Source of the DNA: Warburgia ugandensis
Taxonomy: Eukaryota > Streptophyta > Magnoliopsida > Canellales > Canellaceae
DNA: 64,000 bases
Direction of reading: 5' to 3'
Assembly: GCA_035236585.1 (NCBI GenBank)
Contig: CP141139.1
Coordinates: 18,058,990 to 18,122,989 of the forward strand
Shown one piece after another: positions 1-11,700 of this stretch. How positions within the stretch are numbered: the stretch's first letter is position 1; each line of letters begins with the position of its first letter. Below the pieces are notes generated by a model. The model searched no databases. It was not told the DNA's origin and saw nothing but the letters and a program-made list of their open reading frames with translations. The translations under genes were made by a program, and so were the position numbers.

Positions 1-1863
1 GATCAACTCCAATCGGCACAAGTGTTCTCCAAGATTGATTTGAGGTCAGGGTATCATCAGCTGAGGGTTAGAGAAGAGGATATCTCGAAGACTGCCTTTA
101 GGAGTCGTTATGGTCATTATGAGTTCCTAGTGATGCCGTTTGGATTGACGAACGCACCTGCAGTGTTCATGGATCTAATGAACCGTGTTTTTCGAGCTTA
201 TTTGGATAAGTTCGTGATTGTATTTGTGGATGACATCTTGATTTATTCGCCTAGTCATGAGACACACAGAGAACATCTCCACACGGTATTAGACACACTT
301 CGTCGACATCAGTTGTATGCCAAGTTCAGTAAGTGTGATTTTTGGCTAGACCAGGTGCATTTCTTAGGCCACGTCATATCTAAAGATGGAGTGGCCGTGG
401 ATTCAGCAAAGGTAGAGGCAGTACTACACTGGGAGAGGCCCAAGACAGTGACTGAGATACGCAGTTTTCTCGGTTTGGCAGGGTATTATCGTCGCTTCAT
501 AGAGGGATTCTCTAAGATCGCGTTACCATTGACCACCCTGACTAGGAAAGACACTCAATTTGTATGGACCGAGGCTTGCGAGGAGAGCTTCCAAGAGCTC
601 AAGAGGAGACTTACTACAGCTCCGTATTGACCTTACCATCCGGGGCGGCGGTTATGTAGTTTATTGTGACGCCTCTGGCAAGGGATTAGGAGCAGTGTTG
701 ATGCAACATGGGAAGGTAATTGCCTATGCGTCTAGACAGTTGAAGACACATGAGGTAAATTACCCAACACATGACCTGGAATTAGCAGCCGTGGTATTTG
801 CGTTGAAGTCCTGGAGACATTATCTTTATGGTGAGAGATTTGAGGTATTCACTGATCACAAGAGCCTCAAGTACTTCTTTACTCAGAGTGAATTGAATAT
901 GAGGCAGCGCAGATGGATGGAGTATCTCAAGGACTTCGACTTCACCATACAGTACCATCCTAGGAAGGCTAACGTCGTTGCAGATGCCCTGAGTAGGAAG
1001 GCGGGTGTGATGATTGCCAATTTGACAACTCGGTCTAAGTTCTTTGACAGGATCTTAGAGGCACAGGGCAAAGACAAGGAAACACAGGATTTGACAGATA
1101 AGACAGATGTTTCGAGGGGACCAGATGGAGGGGTAAGATTTAAGGGAAGGTTGGTGGTACCAGCAGATGACGAATTGAAGCGCGAGTTACTTCAAGAAGC
1201 ACACCAATCCCCTTATACAATTCATCCTGGGGGTACGAAGATGTATCAGGATCTCAAGAGGCATTTCTGGTGGAATGGTATGAAAAAGGATGTTGGAGTG
1301 ATGTAGGAGAAAGACGCGTGGTGAAATCTGAGTTAGTGGAAGAATGTGCAGAGAAAGTCCAACTCATTCGGAAGAGGTTACTGACAGCTCACAGTCGACA
1401 GAAAAGTTATGCAGACAAGAGGCGAAAGGACTTAGAGTTCTTTGAGGGCGAGCATGTATTCTTGAAAGTTTCTCCTATGAAAGGGGTGTTGAGGTTTGGA
1501 AATAAAGGAAAGCTTAGTCCCAGGTATATTGGACCTTTCGAGATCTTACGACGAGTTGGGTCAGTGGCATACCAGCTAGCCTTACCACCACAGCTAGCAA
1601 ATGTGCATGACGTCTTTCACGTGTCTATGCTAAGGAAATACGTGCCAGATCCCTCACATGTATTGGAGCAGATCCCAGGAGAGCTACAGGCTGACATGAC
1701 ATTTGAGGAGAGACCAGTGCGCGTCTTAGATACAAGAGTCAAGGAGTTAAGGAATAAGACCATTGCCTTGGTCAAAGTCCTTTGGCAGCATCATTCACTA
1801 CAGGAGGCTACTTGGGAGGCTGAGGAGGAGATGCGAAAGATACATCCAGAGTTATTTACATAG
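1..1863 (+). pseudogene. Ty3/gypsy pol remnant (RT, RNase H, truncated integrase, C-terminal chromodomain-like region)
   Basis: This is the 3' part of a Ty3/gypsy polyprotein that begins before the window. Reverse transcriptase occupies about 22-627 and keeps the FVDDILIY catalytic motif and the [10 protein letters not shown] connection segment. RNase H follows at about 640-1000 ([26 protein letters not shown]). The integrase zinc-binding start lies near 1190-1290 ([18 protein letters not shown]). Two apparent single-base losses at about 627-650 break the frame between RT and RNase H. At 1290-1297 the integrase jumps from its N-terminal zinc region to its C-terminal region, so the DDE core is missing. 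The last segment (about 1500-1863: GPFEILRRVG, HDVFHVSMLRKY, LVKVLWQHHS, EATWEAEEEM) matches the integrase tail and chromodomain-like end of Tekay/Del-type chromoviruses (family knowledge). It is non-functional. The clade name is inference. Confidence 0.9.
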
Positions 1864-1895
1864 AGGTATGTAGCTAAATTTCGAGGACGAAATTT

Positions 1896-1912
1896 TTATA
1901 AGGAGGGAAGAA
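1896..1912 (+). other. Polypurine tract of the Ty3/gypsy element
   Basis: A purine run (AAGGAGGGAAGAA) lies immediately before the TG start of the LTR at 1913. The stretch just upstream, GAGGACGAAATTTTTATAAG, is repeated in reverse complement next to the LTR of the minus-strand element (17712-17750). This supports its role as the plus-strand priming site. Confidence 0.8.
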
Positions 1913-4837
1913 TGTAATATCCTTAATTTTTAAGATAAAAATAGGAAATTATTAAATAAATTAAAATAAAAATTTATGGATGAAATTATTTCCTGAAAAC
2001 ATAATAATTAGAAAGTGCTCGTCGATACGAATCCAACGCCACCAAGAACGCGAGAAACGGAGCTCAAACGAGGGAGTTATGAGCCGTCAAAGTTGTAAGG
2101 GCAAAATGGTCTTTTGTCGGAAACGTGTTACACAGTGGGTCCAAATTGATAACGGCACCCCTGTCTACACACGTCTCTACCAGTCCGGCGAAATCGCCGG
2201 AGAGACGTGGGAAGAGCCGTGTGGGGAAGAGTTTCTCTTCCCCAAGACTCTAAAACCCTATATCTATGCTCCTCTAGGAGCCAAAACGCTCCACTTTGAG
2301 CGTTTTCCATGAATGCTACGCAAAACCCTAGATCTGTAAAAACTTGACTTTTCCGGCGAGTGGAGCCCCGGCAACACGAGCAACTCCGGCCAGGTGCAAG
2401 GTAAGCCTCAAAACCTATGTTTTTCTGTATTTATTAATTAGGAAATTAATTAGAAAACCATTTAAAAATTAGGAAAAAAATCGGATTTTTGGGGGCTTTG
2501 TGCACGCTACTGTTGGAGCGTGATTTCATAGACCAAACGTTGTCCGTTTGGAAATCGCACCGTCCAACTAGTGCAAAAGACACCCAAGAGCAAACCCTTT
2601 AAATTTGGGAGTGATCCAACGGTGGAATTGCCCAGAAAACTCAAAAACCAGTACCTAGGGAGGTTTTTAGGAACTTGGGAAAAATCGTTTAAAAACCATG
2701 GTTTTTGAGAAAATTAGTGCAAAAGGAGGGCATAAATGGATTCTAGAGAGAATTCTGAAGAAAATGGCGCAAAAATCACGCAAAACGGAGCTGCAGAGCT
2801 CGCCGAGGCGACCGGAATCCGGTCGTCTTCTCCGGCGTCGTCAACGGCGTCGGCGCCCTGCGCTGACGCCAAGACGCACACCCTGACGCCCGAGGGACGA
2901 CGTCACATGACGTCGTCGCCGCACGCGTGCGGAACGTGCGTGGTTGGCTGCCGCGGTGGGACCGGGACGCGGCGCGCGTTCCGTGCGGCGTCTGCGACGC
3001 CGTGCGTCTTCGTGCGCCCGTATACGTCGGTATAAACCGGCGGAAAGGGCGCCGCCGGTTTAAACCACCTTATGGTGGTCGGCGAGCCCCATTTGAGGGT
3101 AGTTTTCACTAAAACTTGATTTTTGGGAGCTAGAGAGGTCCAAATCACGATCCGAAAGAGGCGTTGTGACCGTATTGACGACGCGGACCTAGTTTTAACT
3201 TAAAAACTTAGAAATGACCACTTTTTATTTAGAAAAATTTTAAAATAGTGATGTGACATGTACAGGTGCACTTGAATATACCAATTAAAGGGAGTTATTA
3301 GCAAGCTAGTGATCTCACACCGAGGTAGGTGACGACAACTAATGTTTTGCCTTGATTTTAAACCATGTTTTAAACATAGCATCATGTGTGATTGTGTTTT
3401 AAAGTGCGATTTTTATTTACCATGGATTTCATGCGACATTGCGTACAGGATGGTTATTCCAAATTGAATTCTTTTACTGAATAAACTTATTTAAACTGCT
3501 TTTATAAGCATGATGTTAAGTAGTTATGCTTAATTAGAGATTTATTTCTTATTATATATATAGAAAATGCATGGATTTACATGGAAATGAGTATAGAGGC
3601 TTAGTAAATTTGGTCCTTTTATAGGCTAACCCCAGGATGAGGGGCATGTCTTGGGGATTGCAAGCTATAAGTGCTCTTGAGTTTTAGCATATACATATGA
3701 TTTCCGTGTTTTATATTTGATGACGGGTGCTCTCGCCCGGTGGGCGTCATGCTAGGAGGGATAGTGGCCGCCACCCACCTTCCGAGATTATGATGTGATG
3801 AGTTTGTGATATGATAGACAACCTGCCCATAGATGGCATTCGGTAGGGGTTTGGTAACATGGATAGTCCACACTACCGGTCTGAGCCTTTCCATGGGGAC
3901 AGACGTTAAGTCTCCCGTTATGGTGTCGACGGAGAGCGGCGGTGGTTGATACCCATGGAGGGTTGCCACTGCAAAGATGATGGCCCATATTCTTATTATG
4001 TGTGCATGTATGATGAGCATGGTTATAGATGGTATGCCTGGGTGTGACGACACTCAGAGGTTGACTATGTGTACTCCTGATCAGGGATGTTCGTGCGATG
4101 TGGTGGGACCCATTACCTTAGGGTGCCCTTATTCTTGTTGTATGCTCCATTTATTGATTCATGTCATGTTTTAACTCCGTGAATTTCATGTTTTAGCATA
4201 TGGAATAAATTGGCATTTATTTGAACATGGCATTATGATATCACTATTTCCATAAATGTTATACTTTTCATAAATGCCGTTCATTATTTCTTTCAATTAT
4301 GTCATTAATTGTGTATCTACCTACACAAGCGATAGCTTCTTTGAGGCATTGCTTTGTTTTGCAATGCCTTAGATCTCGAGCGCGATAACAGAAAGGCAAG
4401 GCCGTTGATAAACCTTGAGAGCCGCCGAAGACTAGTTTCCCTATAGTTTTAGAAAGTAATGTGAGTCATTAGTGTGGATTATCATTTGAATTTTATTATG
4501 GACTGCATACTTTATATTTGGATGTGATTTAGATCTTTGGATATATATTGGACATTTATATGGGATGTTATGATGGATAGACCCTGGGCCATATTATTAC
4601 TGTCTTTTGGATGTTTATTTGATTTAAAATAAAGGCGCCTATTTATTTGACGTTGATTTATACGCGGATCATTTATTTGTGTTTAAATTACATGTACGCC
4701 ATTTTGAGAAAGGAAAAATTAACACCCGGAGTTTTGAGATAGGTTTAGTAAAATGTTAAATAAATCTTTTCTCATGGGATCCCAAATGCTCTTATTTAAA
4801 AAAAAAAAAAAATGTCTTAAAAATCCGGGGTGTTACA
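1913..4837 (+). repeat. Long terminal repeat, Ty3/gypsy, about 2.9 kb
   Basis: The repeat begins TGTAATATCC directly after a polypurine tract and ends GGGGTGTTACA four bases before a tRNA primer site, so both borders are set by functional signals. It has no coding capacity; the short open frames in it are incidental. A GC-rich block lies near 2780-3060. A conserved block around 3630-4100 (for example GACGGGTGCTCTCGCCCGGT near 3721) recurs in reverse complement in the LTRs at 14557-17711, 24574-31115 and 50444-54084, which makes them one family group. Confidence 0.9.
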
Positions 4838-4841
4838 AAGT

Positions 4842-4854
4842 TGGTATCAGAGCC
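4842..4854 (+). other. Primer-binding site for initiator Met tRNA
   Basis: TGGTATCAGAGCC follows the LTR end (4837) after a four-base spacer. This is the standard plant primer site complementary to the 3' end of initiator tRNA-Met. It shows that the LTR at 1913-4837 also acts as a 5' LTR for sequence on its right. Confidence 0.93.
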
Positions 4855-4978
4855 CAGTCTAGTCCATCATAATCCTTGTGAATGTCCATTTATATGTGAA
4901 TAACAGTCCATAATAGTTGTAGAGAGAGAAACGATGAGAGAGGAACTTACACTTAGTGACATGTAAAATTTTGATAGA

Positions 4979-5066
4979 TGGCTCCTCAGAGAAGGACAAG
5001 GTCTACCCCTGCTACACCCGTGGCTCCACCTGCTGAGTCCTCTGATCAAGGGGATCGAGATGCCAA
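4979..5066 (+). pseudogene. Ty3/gypsy gag start, truncated
   Basis: An ATG at 4979 opens a reading frame beginning MAPQRRTRSTPATPVAPP. It corresponds to the gag start of the minus-strand element at 24436, whose first codons give MASRRRTRSTLAT. Similarity continues through about 5066 and then stops abruptly. The sequence to the right belongs to an LTR fragment in the opposite orientation. Only about 29 codons of gag survive. Confidence 0.75.
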
Positions 5067-6361
5067 ATCTAGACCATCGGATCGCCCATGGCTAGATCTC
5101 CTCCATTAGGTAGAATCAAAGGGTTAGATTTCTTCCCCTGGCGTTTTTGGGCCTCAGAAATCCATCCAATGGCTCAAAAATCTTATCTGAGCCATCCAAG
5201 ATGGTAGATTTCTGCCTTGTAGTCAGATCCATTGTCTCTGATAGATTAACGGCCGAGGAGATCTCCCTAAGGTCGAAAAACTTCAGTATACTACCAGAAT
5301 CAACATAGAAGAGTGAGGTGCACCTACCTAGGTTGTTCCAAGTCTGGAAACTTAGCTGGAATAAAGAAAACCCATGCTTGAGTAGGTTTGACAGAGCTTT
5401 ATTGTTTTCCGACGATATTTCCAATAAATACTCCATAGATCGCCATAAAACTATAGGGCTTTTGTATATTTACACATTCCAAACATATGTAACGGTTTGA
5501 GATTGAACCTTAACAATTTGAAATGGATGCCTATTTGGACTTACGTAGCAAGGCGAAAACCCTACTCATCGGGAACGACCCGCCTGCAGATGCGCTTGAT
5601 ACACCAAGGAGGAATATTCCTCATGGTGCGTCTTTGGATGCGCTAATAAGAGAATAAAATGTGAAGAGGAAGAAAAGAAAAGAGAGAGAAGGGGGAGGAG
5701 TTTTGAGCTGTAATTTTGGTATAATCTGAGGAATTTGATGAGGAATTTTATGAACATTTTTTAGAATTTTTATGAGGGTTATTTATAGGTGTTTTGAGTG
5801 TTTTTCATGATGGCATGTATTAATTATGTTTATTTCTTTTTATTATTTAATATTCATTGAATTTCCACTACCACCTCCTTCTCCACTAGTAGGTGGTAGT
5901 GGTTTGACTCATGATTTCACGTGGTTTGGTCATTGGATTCCTTTGTGGGTCCCTTATGGGCCCCACATGGTGTAAAAAGAGTATTTTGCCCTTTATGTAT
6001 AAAAATTAGGGTTTATTCATATGATCTCGGAATTGAGTGTACTTTGTGGTGTTGGGTTCGTATTTCTGAGTACATTCTAAATTTTTATGTCTTAGGCCTT
6101 GGCTCTGGATAAAATTATCATTTTACCCTTTTGTTCATAAAAATGGAGAAAAATAAGACTTTTTCATCTGGATTCAGAATGAGTTGTACTTACAGTCATT
6201 CTGAAGGGTTCACTGAATTTGATTTTAATTATACACATCTTATCCTTTGATTATACTTCTATGAGAAGTGCATTCTAAATAACCCTAATATTCTAGTATG
6301 ATTTTCCTTGAAATTCTTAATTTTACTATTTATTTAATTACAAAAAGTTAGGGGTATTACA
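5067..6361 (-). repeat. Truncated Ty3/gypsy LTR fragment
   Basis: The right end (GGGGTATTACA at 6361) is the inverted start of an LTR. The block at 5860-6130 (a CCCTTATGGGCCCCAC-type core followed by repeated TGAGTGTACTT / TTTCTGAGTACATTC motifs) matches 36020-36260 and, more weakly, 53800-54080, both near the same end of other gypsy LTRs. The other end is cut at the gag junction near 5066. No coding sequence and no target-site duplication were found. Confidence 0.65.
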
Positions 6362-7124
6362 TGCACACTATAAACACTTGTGGTCCTCCCTTTCCCAGAG
6401 CCACAATCCATTAGTTAGTGTCAAACACGGCAACAAGCTCGTATATTCCAGCTTATGCAATTAGACTAGATTATTTCATATGTGATAATTAAGTTGAATT
6501 GGCTAATATCAAACTCAATAGTAAGGTTTTTTCAATTATTTTTAAACCTATATATCAATGATATGTTTAACAATGACGTAGGCCTTCATACCTTTGTGAA
6601 GATATTCTTTGTTAAGATATCTAGATAATTGATGAGATGAGATGAGAAATATTTGTCCTTTGAGATTGGACAAAACTTGTTATATATCAAATAAGAGAAT
6701 AAATTCAACATCAGCTTCCCAATAATTGCGGTATTAGTGGTGATGTAGTTTATATAAATGCTTGTGTAGGAAAGTGATTCTCTATTTTCTGCTTTTGAGA
6801 ACACACACACACACACACACACAATTGCCAAACACAACCAAAACCCCCTCTATTGGTTGGACCAACCATTCATTTAATATATTTCAATTTATGCGTTCAA
6901 TTAATCCAAAAGCATCAACTAAAGGTCTGACCCATTAGTAAAAATGGGTTGCTACATAACAAATTACAATGGGGGCGGCCTCCACTTAATAAGGTAATTC
7001 TATTTGAAAACACAAAACGTGAGTACATTAATTAATTCCAATAATTGAGGTTTTCCTATTTAATAGCATTATTATCAACCAATAATTTTTGAATGGATGT
7101 GTAATTCTGCTTGTGTATCTTTAG
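6362..7124. other. Intergenic, with (AC)n microsatellite
   Basis: AT-rich sequence without recognisable genes. A perfect AC run occupies 6801-6823. Nothing else is recognised. Confidence 0.6.
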
Positions 7125-7137
7125 ATAGTGACCTGAA

Positions 7138-7322
7138 GGGGAGCCTTGGCGCAACAGTAAAAGTTGTCGTCATGTGATCTTGAGGTTACGGGTTTAAGGC
7201 GTGAAAATATCTTCTTGCAAAATGCAAGGTAAGGCTGTGTACTTTAGGCCCTTGTGGCCCACCCCTTCCCTGGACCTTGCATAGGCAGGAGCTTCGTGCA
7301 CCGGGGTTGCTTTTTTTTTTTG
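7138..7322 (+). mobile_element. Au-type SINE, copy 1 (near full length)
   Basis: A tRNA-derived head (GGGGAGCCTTGGCGCAAC, with a B-box-like region near 7180-7195) is followed by the typical body (CTTGCAAAATGCAAGGTAAG; GGAGCTTCGTGCACCGGGG) and a T-rich tail. The flanks carry a 9 bp duplication, ATAGTGACC, at 7125-7133 and 7330-7338. The match to the plant Au SINE consensus is from family knowledge. Confidence 0.88.
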
Positions 7323-7425
7323 TCTTTGCATAGTGACCCACAAGATCAAGGGTCTTAATCACTCTATATAATCTATTAAATCTTGATGAGGGTGTACGAT
7401 TAAGAAGAGAAAAAGGAATACACAC

Positions 7426-7426
<1 letters not shown>

Positions 7427-7462
<36 letters not shown>
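7427..7462. repeat. (ATT)12 microsatellite
   Basis: Twelve perfect ATT units. Confidence 0.95.
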
Positions 7463-8751
7463 GGAGTAAAGTAGACCTTTTTTTGGTGGATCTAATCAAC
7501 TCATCATGTTCGGAATGATAAAAATAGGCAACTCCAAAGAACTCAATGTATTTGGATAACCCTAACCACTTGTTTTTATCTGTGAGAAAATTAAGAAAAA
7601 AATGATCATAATTTTTACCAAGGGTAACGTGGGCTGTAACAATTAAATATGTATAAACTTAAGTTATAACCTATCTATGTCATTCCTAAAATTATGAACG
7701 GCTTAGATTTGTAATAAAAGTTAGATTCCTCTCCTGTAGAGTGTGTAAACTTAGGCGGACTTCAAGTTATTTGTGAGTGAACAGATATTCGCAAGAGTTT
7801 ATAGCATGGAACCTTATTTTGCATTTTCCGAAATGTTGCTCTTTACCATTGCACCGGGACTTCCTTTTGCTTTTGTCAACGTCTTCTCTCGACAAACCCG
7901 CCATCTTGGCCTGTAAGCCATGTGAGACTGCATTGTAAGTAGGAAGGAGGGACTGTTAGGAACCCATTTTCAGATGATCTCGACCTTCCAGATTCTAGTT
8001 GTTGTCTTAGATATGCTTTGCGCCAAAATTTCCATTTTCCTAAAGTGGAAATCAGTAAACCAGCGGTTGAGATAGCCTCAAACGCCGAAAACTGGTCCAC
8101 TTAGAGATCATCCGATAAACTCGCATCTTCTCCGTCGCCATTGCCACACCTCTCTCTCTCTCTCTCTCTCTAACCGTCTCTTTCTCGCATTTCCCCTGAA
8201 AGTCTCAGGACAAAACAGTAAATTTTGGCTTCATTGGCTTCCCACACTTCCAATTCTTCTCCAGGTAAAGGTAAATCCCCAGCCTTAGCAGCAATTTTCC
8301 CTTGATTTTCAACGCTTTCTACCGCCTGAATTACTGAAAATAACTTCCAGTCCCAGCTCCACTCAAGCGGCTAATCTGTGCAGCCTCTTTCATCCAAAAT
8401 TGAAAACATTTCTCGGGTCATTGGGAATTCTGCAACCCATTTTTTACTGATAAATTACCGTTGAAAGAAGTAGAAGAAAGAAGAAGAGGAAGGCCGCATA
8501 AATGGCCTTTCGCCATAGACGGGAGGAATTTGCGTCGGAAGCTCGAATAGACAGCCGTCTAAGTCACCGGCAGCGCATGAACAGTGAAATATCAAAATCT
8601 TCTCGCCTACCCCAAGAAAATCCTTTCCTCTTTTGTTTAATAATGGCATTTTCTGAAACTACTCCTCGGATCCTTGTCCTCTCTCTCTCTTTTCTTTTCA
8701 TTTGTTTTTGTGGGTTTCTCCAGCGCTCCCTCTTCATGAAAGGGTCTTTGA
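7463..8751. other. Intergenic / probable 5' region of the ankyrin pseudogene
   Basis: No gene is recognised here. A CT run at 8150-8171 and pyrimidine-rich sequence to about 8470 resemble a plant 5' untranslated region. An untranslated first exon and intron are possible but not demonstrable. Confidence 0.4.
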
Positions 8752-11700
8752 GTTCTGGCTCTGGAATTCCGATCCTGCAGATTTCTAGGCCAAATATCGA
8801 GGCACGCCGCTGCCAGGGACGGAGATGAACTTGAATTGCCGTCGCAGAGGCTCATCGACGCGGCGCTTCGCGGAGACGTCGCTTCGGTTGTGGAGAGTTT
8901 GAGCAGTGGATTGGTTGATGTGAATTATATTGGAACTGTTAGCTTGAGAGTGAAATGCACTGAGACCGTTCTTCGTGAAGAAGCTGCGGATGAGGTGAAG
9001 ATTGAGTTTGAAGAATTTAGAACCGATGTTACTGCGCTTTTCGCTGCAGCACACTTCGGTCACGCTGAGGTCGTTAGGAAACTGCTGGTAGGAACTTGTT
9101 TGGTTGTGTTTTGTTCTGTTTGCAATGGATTGTGCTACTTTCAAATGCTTTAAGAGTTGTAGCTGATCTCGTTGGTGAGTGTTTATTGCTTTCTGTGATT
9201 GAAGTGTTTCTCTTGTTGGATCTGTTACTGTTTATGATTGGGGGATTAAGTAATAGCCCATCTTGTGATTATCCTTAAGCTGTCATAAGCTTGATCATTT
9301 CTTATTTGATGTCTGAGTTAACTGGAATTCGTTCATCTCACGAGGATCGTGTTCATTGGTGTTCTGTAATCTGATTGAACTCTATCATTTTGATCTGAGG
9401 CGTTCTTCTTTCTGTTTCCTTCGATCTTGCTTTCCTGTTTATTCAGTACTCTTGATTTCATTCATGATCCGCCGGCTCTACTATTGGTTATAGACTGTAT
9501 TGGATAATATAGTTCCAATCGTATGTGCTGTGTACTTAATTTTCCTGCATTTTAGGTCCTTGGTGGTGCCACTGGTGGTTGTGTTTGCTGCCCTGATGAA
9601 ATTCTCGGCATAAATTTTCCTTCAATCAACATTTTCTGTTCGGAGTTACAACCTAAATTATGACTTCTTGAAGAATTTGCATTTTGTTTACTGTTGAAGT
9701 TTGTCTAATGAAATGAATGGGATCAAAGTGATTTGAAGTGTGGTTTTTGTTCCAGTGCTACTAATGGACATGGCAGAAATATATGAGCATTTATGCCACC
9801 TATCAGTATCCAGCTCTAAATATTAGCCATATAAAGATTTGTCTTCAACTGTATCGTACATACTTTCTGCAAATATATGGAGGTAACATCGATGATCATT
9901 TTATATATACACACATATACATATATATTAACTTATCATTTTAACTGTCAATTTTATTTTATTTGAAGACATAAGCCTGTTGATTTTGACGGCATCAAAT
10001 TGAAATCCTTAAGCTAGGTTAATGAAGATTAGGCGTCTCTTTGACATGTGGATTGATCAAGTAGCTAAAGAAGATTAGGCATACAAAATGTTCCTACACT
10101 TCTTGCTAGAATGACTAGTGTAGCATGTGTAGAATTGTCAATTGTCAACCATGTAGTTGTAAACTATTCTGTGGTTTGAATTGATATGTGTTAGTCCTAA
10201 TTACCTGAATGTTGCTCAACCAAGAAAGGGTTATTGGGAATGTGACAAAAGAGTTTCTGTAGTTAGTGATGCATGAGATGGATGCAGGATAATTGGAAAC
10301 ATGATACAGGTGCATTTGCGGTAGGAAACAGGTCTTGCTGTGCTATAGATGAGAGGGCTTGCTAATTTGATAGGTCATAGTTGTTAATAAATTCATTTAT
10401 TTCTCTGTTACCAAAGATTCACTGGATCGCATTTCTAATCTTGAACCTCTCTGTACAGTCGGCCGAAGCTGATGTTAACCAGGAACTGTTCCAGGGCTAT
10501 GCAACGACAGCTGCAGCATGTGGAGGACATTGTGATATTCTTAGCATGCTTGTTAATGCTGGAGCCTGTCAGTCAGCTTGCGAGGATGCTTTGCTAGAGG
10601 CCAGCCTTTGTGGTCAGGCTGAAGCTGCAAAACTGTTAATCTGCTCAGACATGACAAGGACTGATGCTGCTGCACATGCAATCATATCTGCAAGCCTCAG
10701 AGGGTTTCTTGCTGTTGTGACCACACTAACTCAGGTCTGATAATTCTTGTGCTCACCCTTTACTCTAGCACTGTGGTCAGTTGCACCTCCCACTGGGCTC
10801 TAGAGCATTGGGAGGTGGGAACCATCTGATTGTCTCTATTATGATTTGATTTTTCATTTCTGCAGAATAGTGTTGACATAAATTGCATGCACAGGGTTCT
10901 CTTGCGTTCAGCCAAGCCCACATTACATGCAAATGTTAATTGCACGCCTTTGGTGGCTGCAATCATGAGCAGACAAGCACCTGTTGTTAAATATCTTTTA
11001 GAGGTTAGTTTCCACCATTTTCCTATTCTTGTTATATGTATAGGTCATTGTTTTACATACTTCCTCCTCAAATATCTTCTAGAGATGAATGAATGAAGCC
11101 TTGATTTATCCAAGTATTGATGTGCACATGATATTTGTACCAGCATATTGAGTTCACAGGAAAATCAAGGGAAAGAAAATTGAATGTTAAAGGAAAGGAT
11201 CCTTCTGGTACACCTTTGTTTCTGAAAGACATTACTTCCCCCAGAAATGTCTTTTGTTATATTCAACCATTATAGAGATAAAGAAATCTGAGTATTTGTC
11301 ATCCTCTTTTGGTTTTCTTGGAACTGAACTAAATGGTTGTCTCTCAATATTCACTCTAGTTAATTCTCTCCTACAAAATACTTGGTTGCTTAGGATTTAG
11401 CTACATTTGCCAAGCTGGCCCTGTGTGATAACCAGGGTTCTAGGCTAACTCTGAGAGAGAGAGAGAGTAGGTGACTCTGATTGGCCAGGAAAAGGTAGAA
11501 AACAGAAAAAGTTAAAGGAAAGGGTAGTTAGACACTTTTTCCTGGCCAATCAAATGTCAACTGCTCTTTACATCTGCAGCTATTTGCTGAAATTACCACT
11601 CCCCATATTCTACAGAAGCAATATATGCATAATTTTAAAACTTGTTCAACCACTGGTGTTTATACAGAATACCAGCTTACTTTTATATATGAAAGATATT

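Noticed and set aside
2698..3148. Overlapping GC-rich open frames on both strands
   Set aside because: They lie inside the gypsy LTR, in a GC-rich block that suppresses stop codons.
3619..4174. Open frames of 144 aa (minus) and 65 aa (plus), with similar frames at 15237-15609 and 25361-25714
   Set aside because: They fall in one conserved LTR block present in both orientations, with no consistent frame between copies.
7138..7210. tRNA-like boxes suggesting a tRNA gene (also at 57295, 55560 and 57720)
   Set aside because: No cloverleaf or anticodon arm can be formed. They are heads of SINEs with target duplications.
8502..8828. 108 aa plus-strand frame upstream of the ankyrin pseudogene
   Set aside because: It is in a different frame from the conserved ankyrin sequence and has low-complexity, UTR-like composition.
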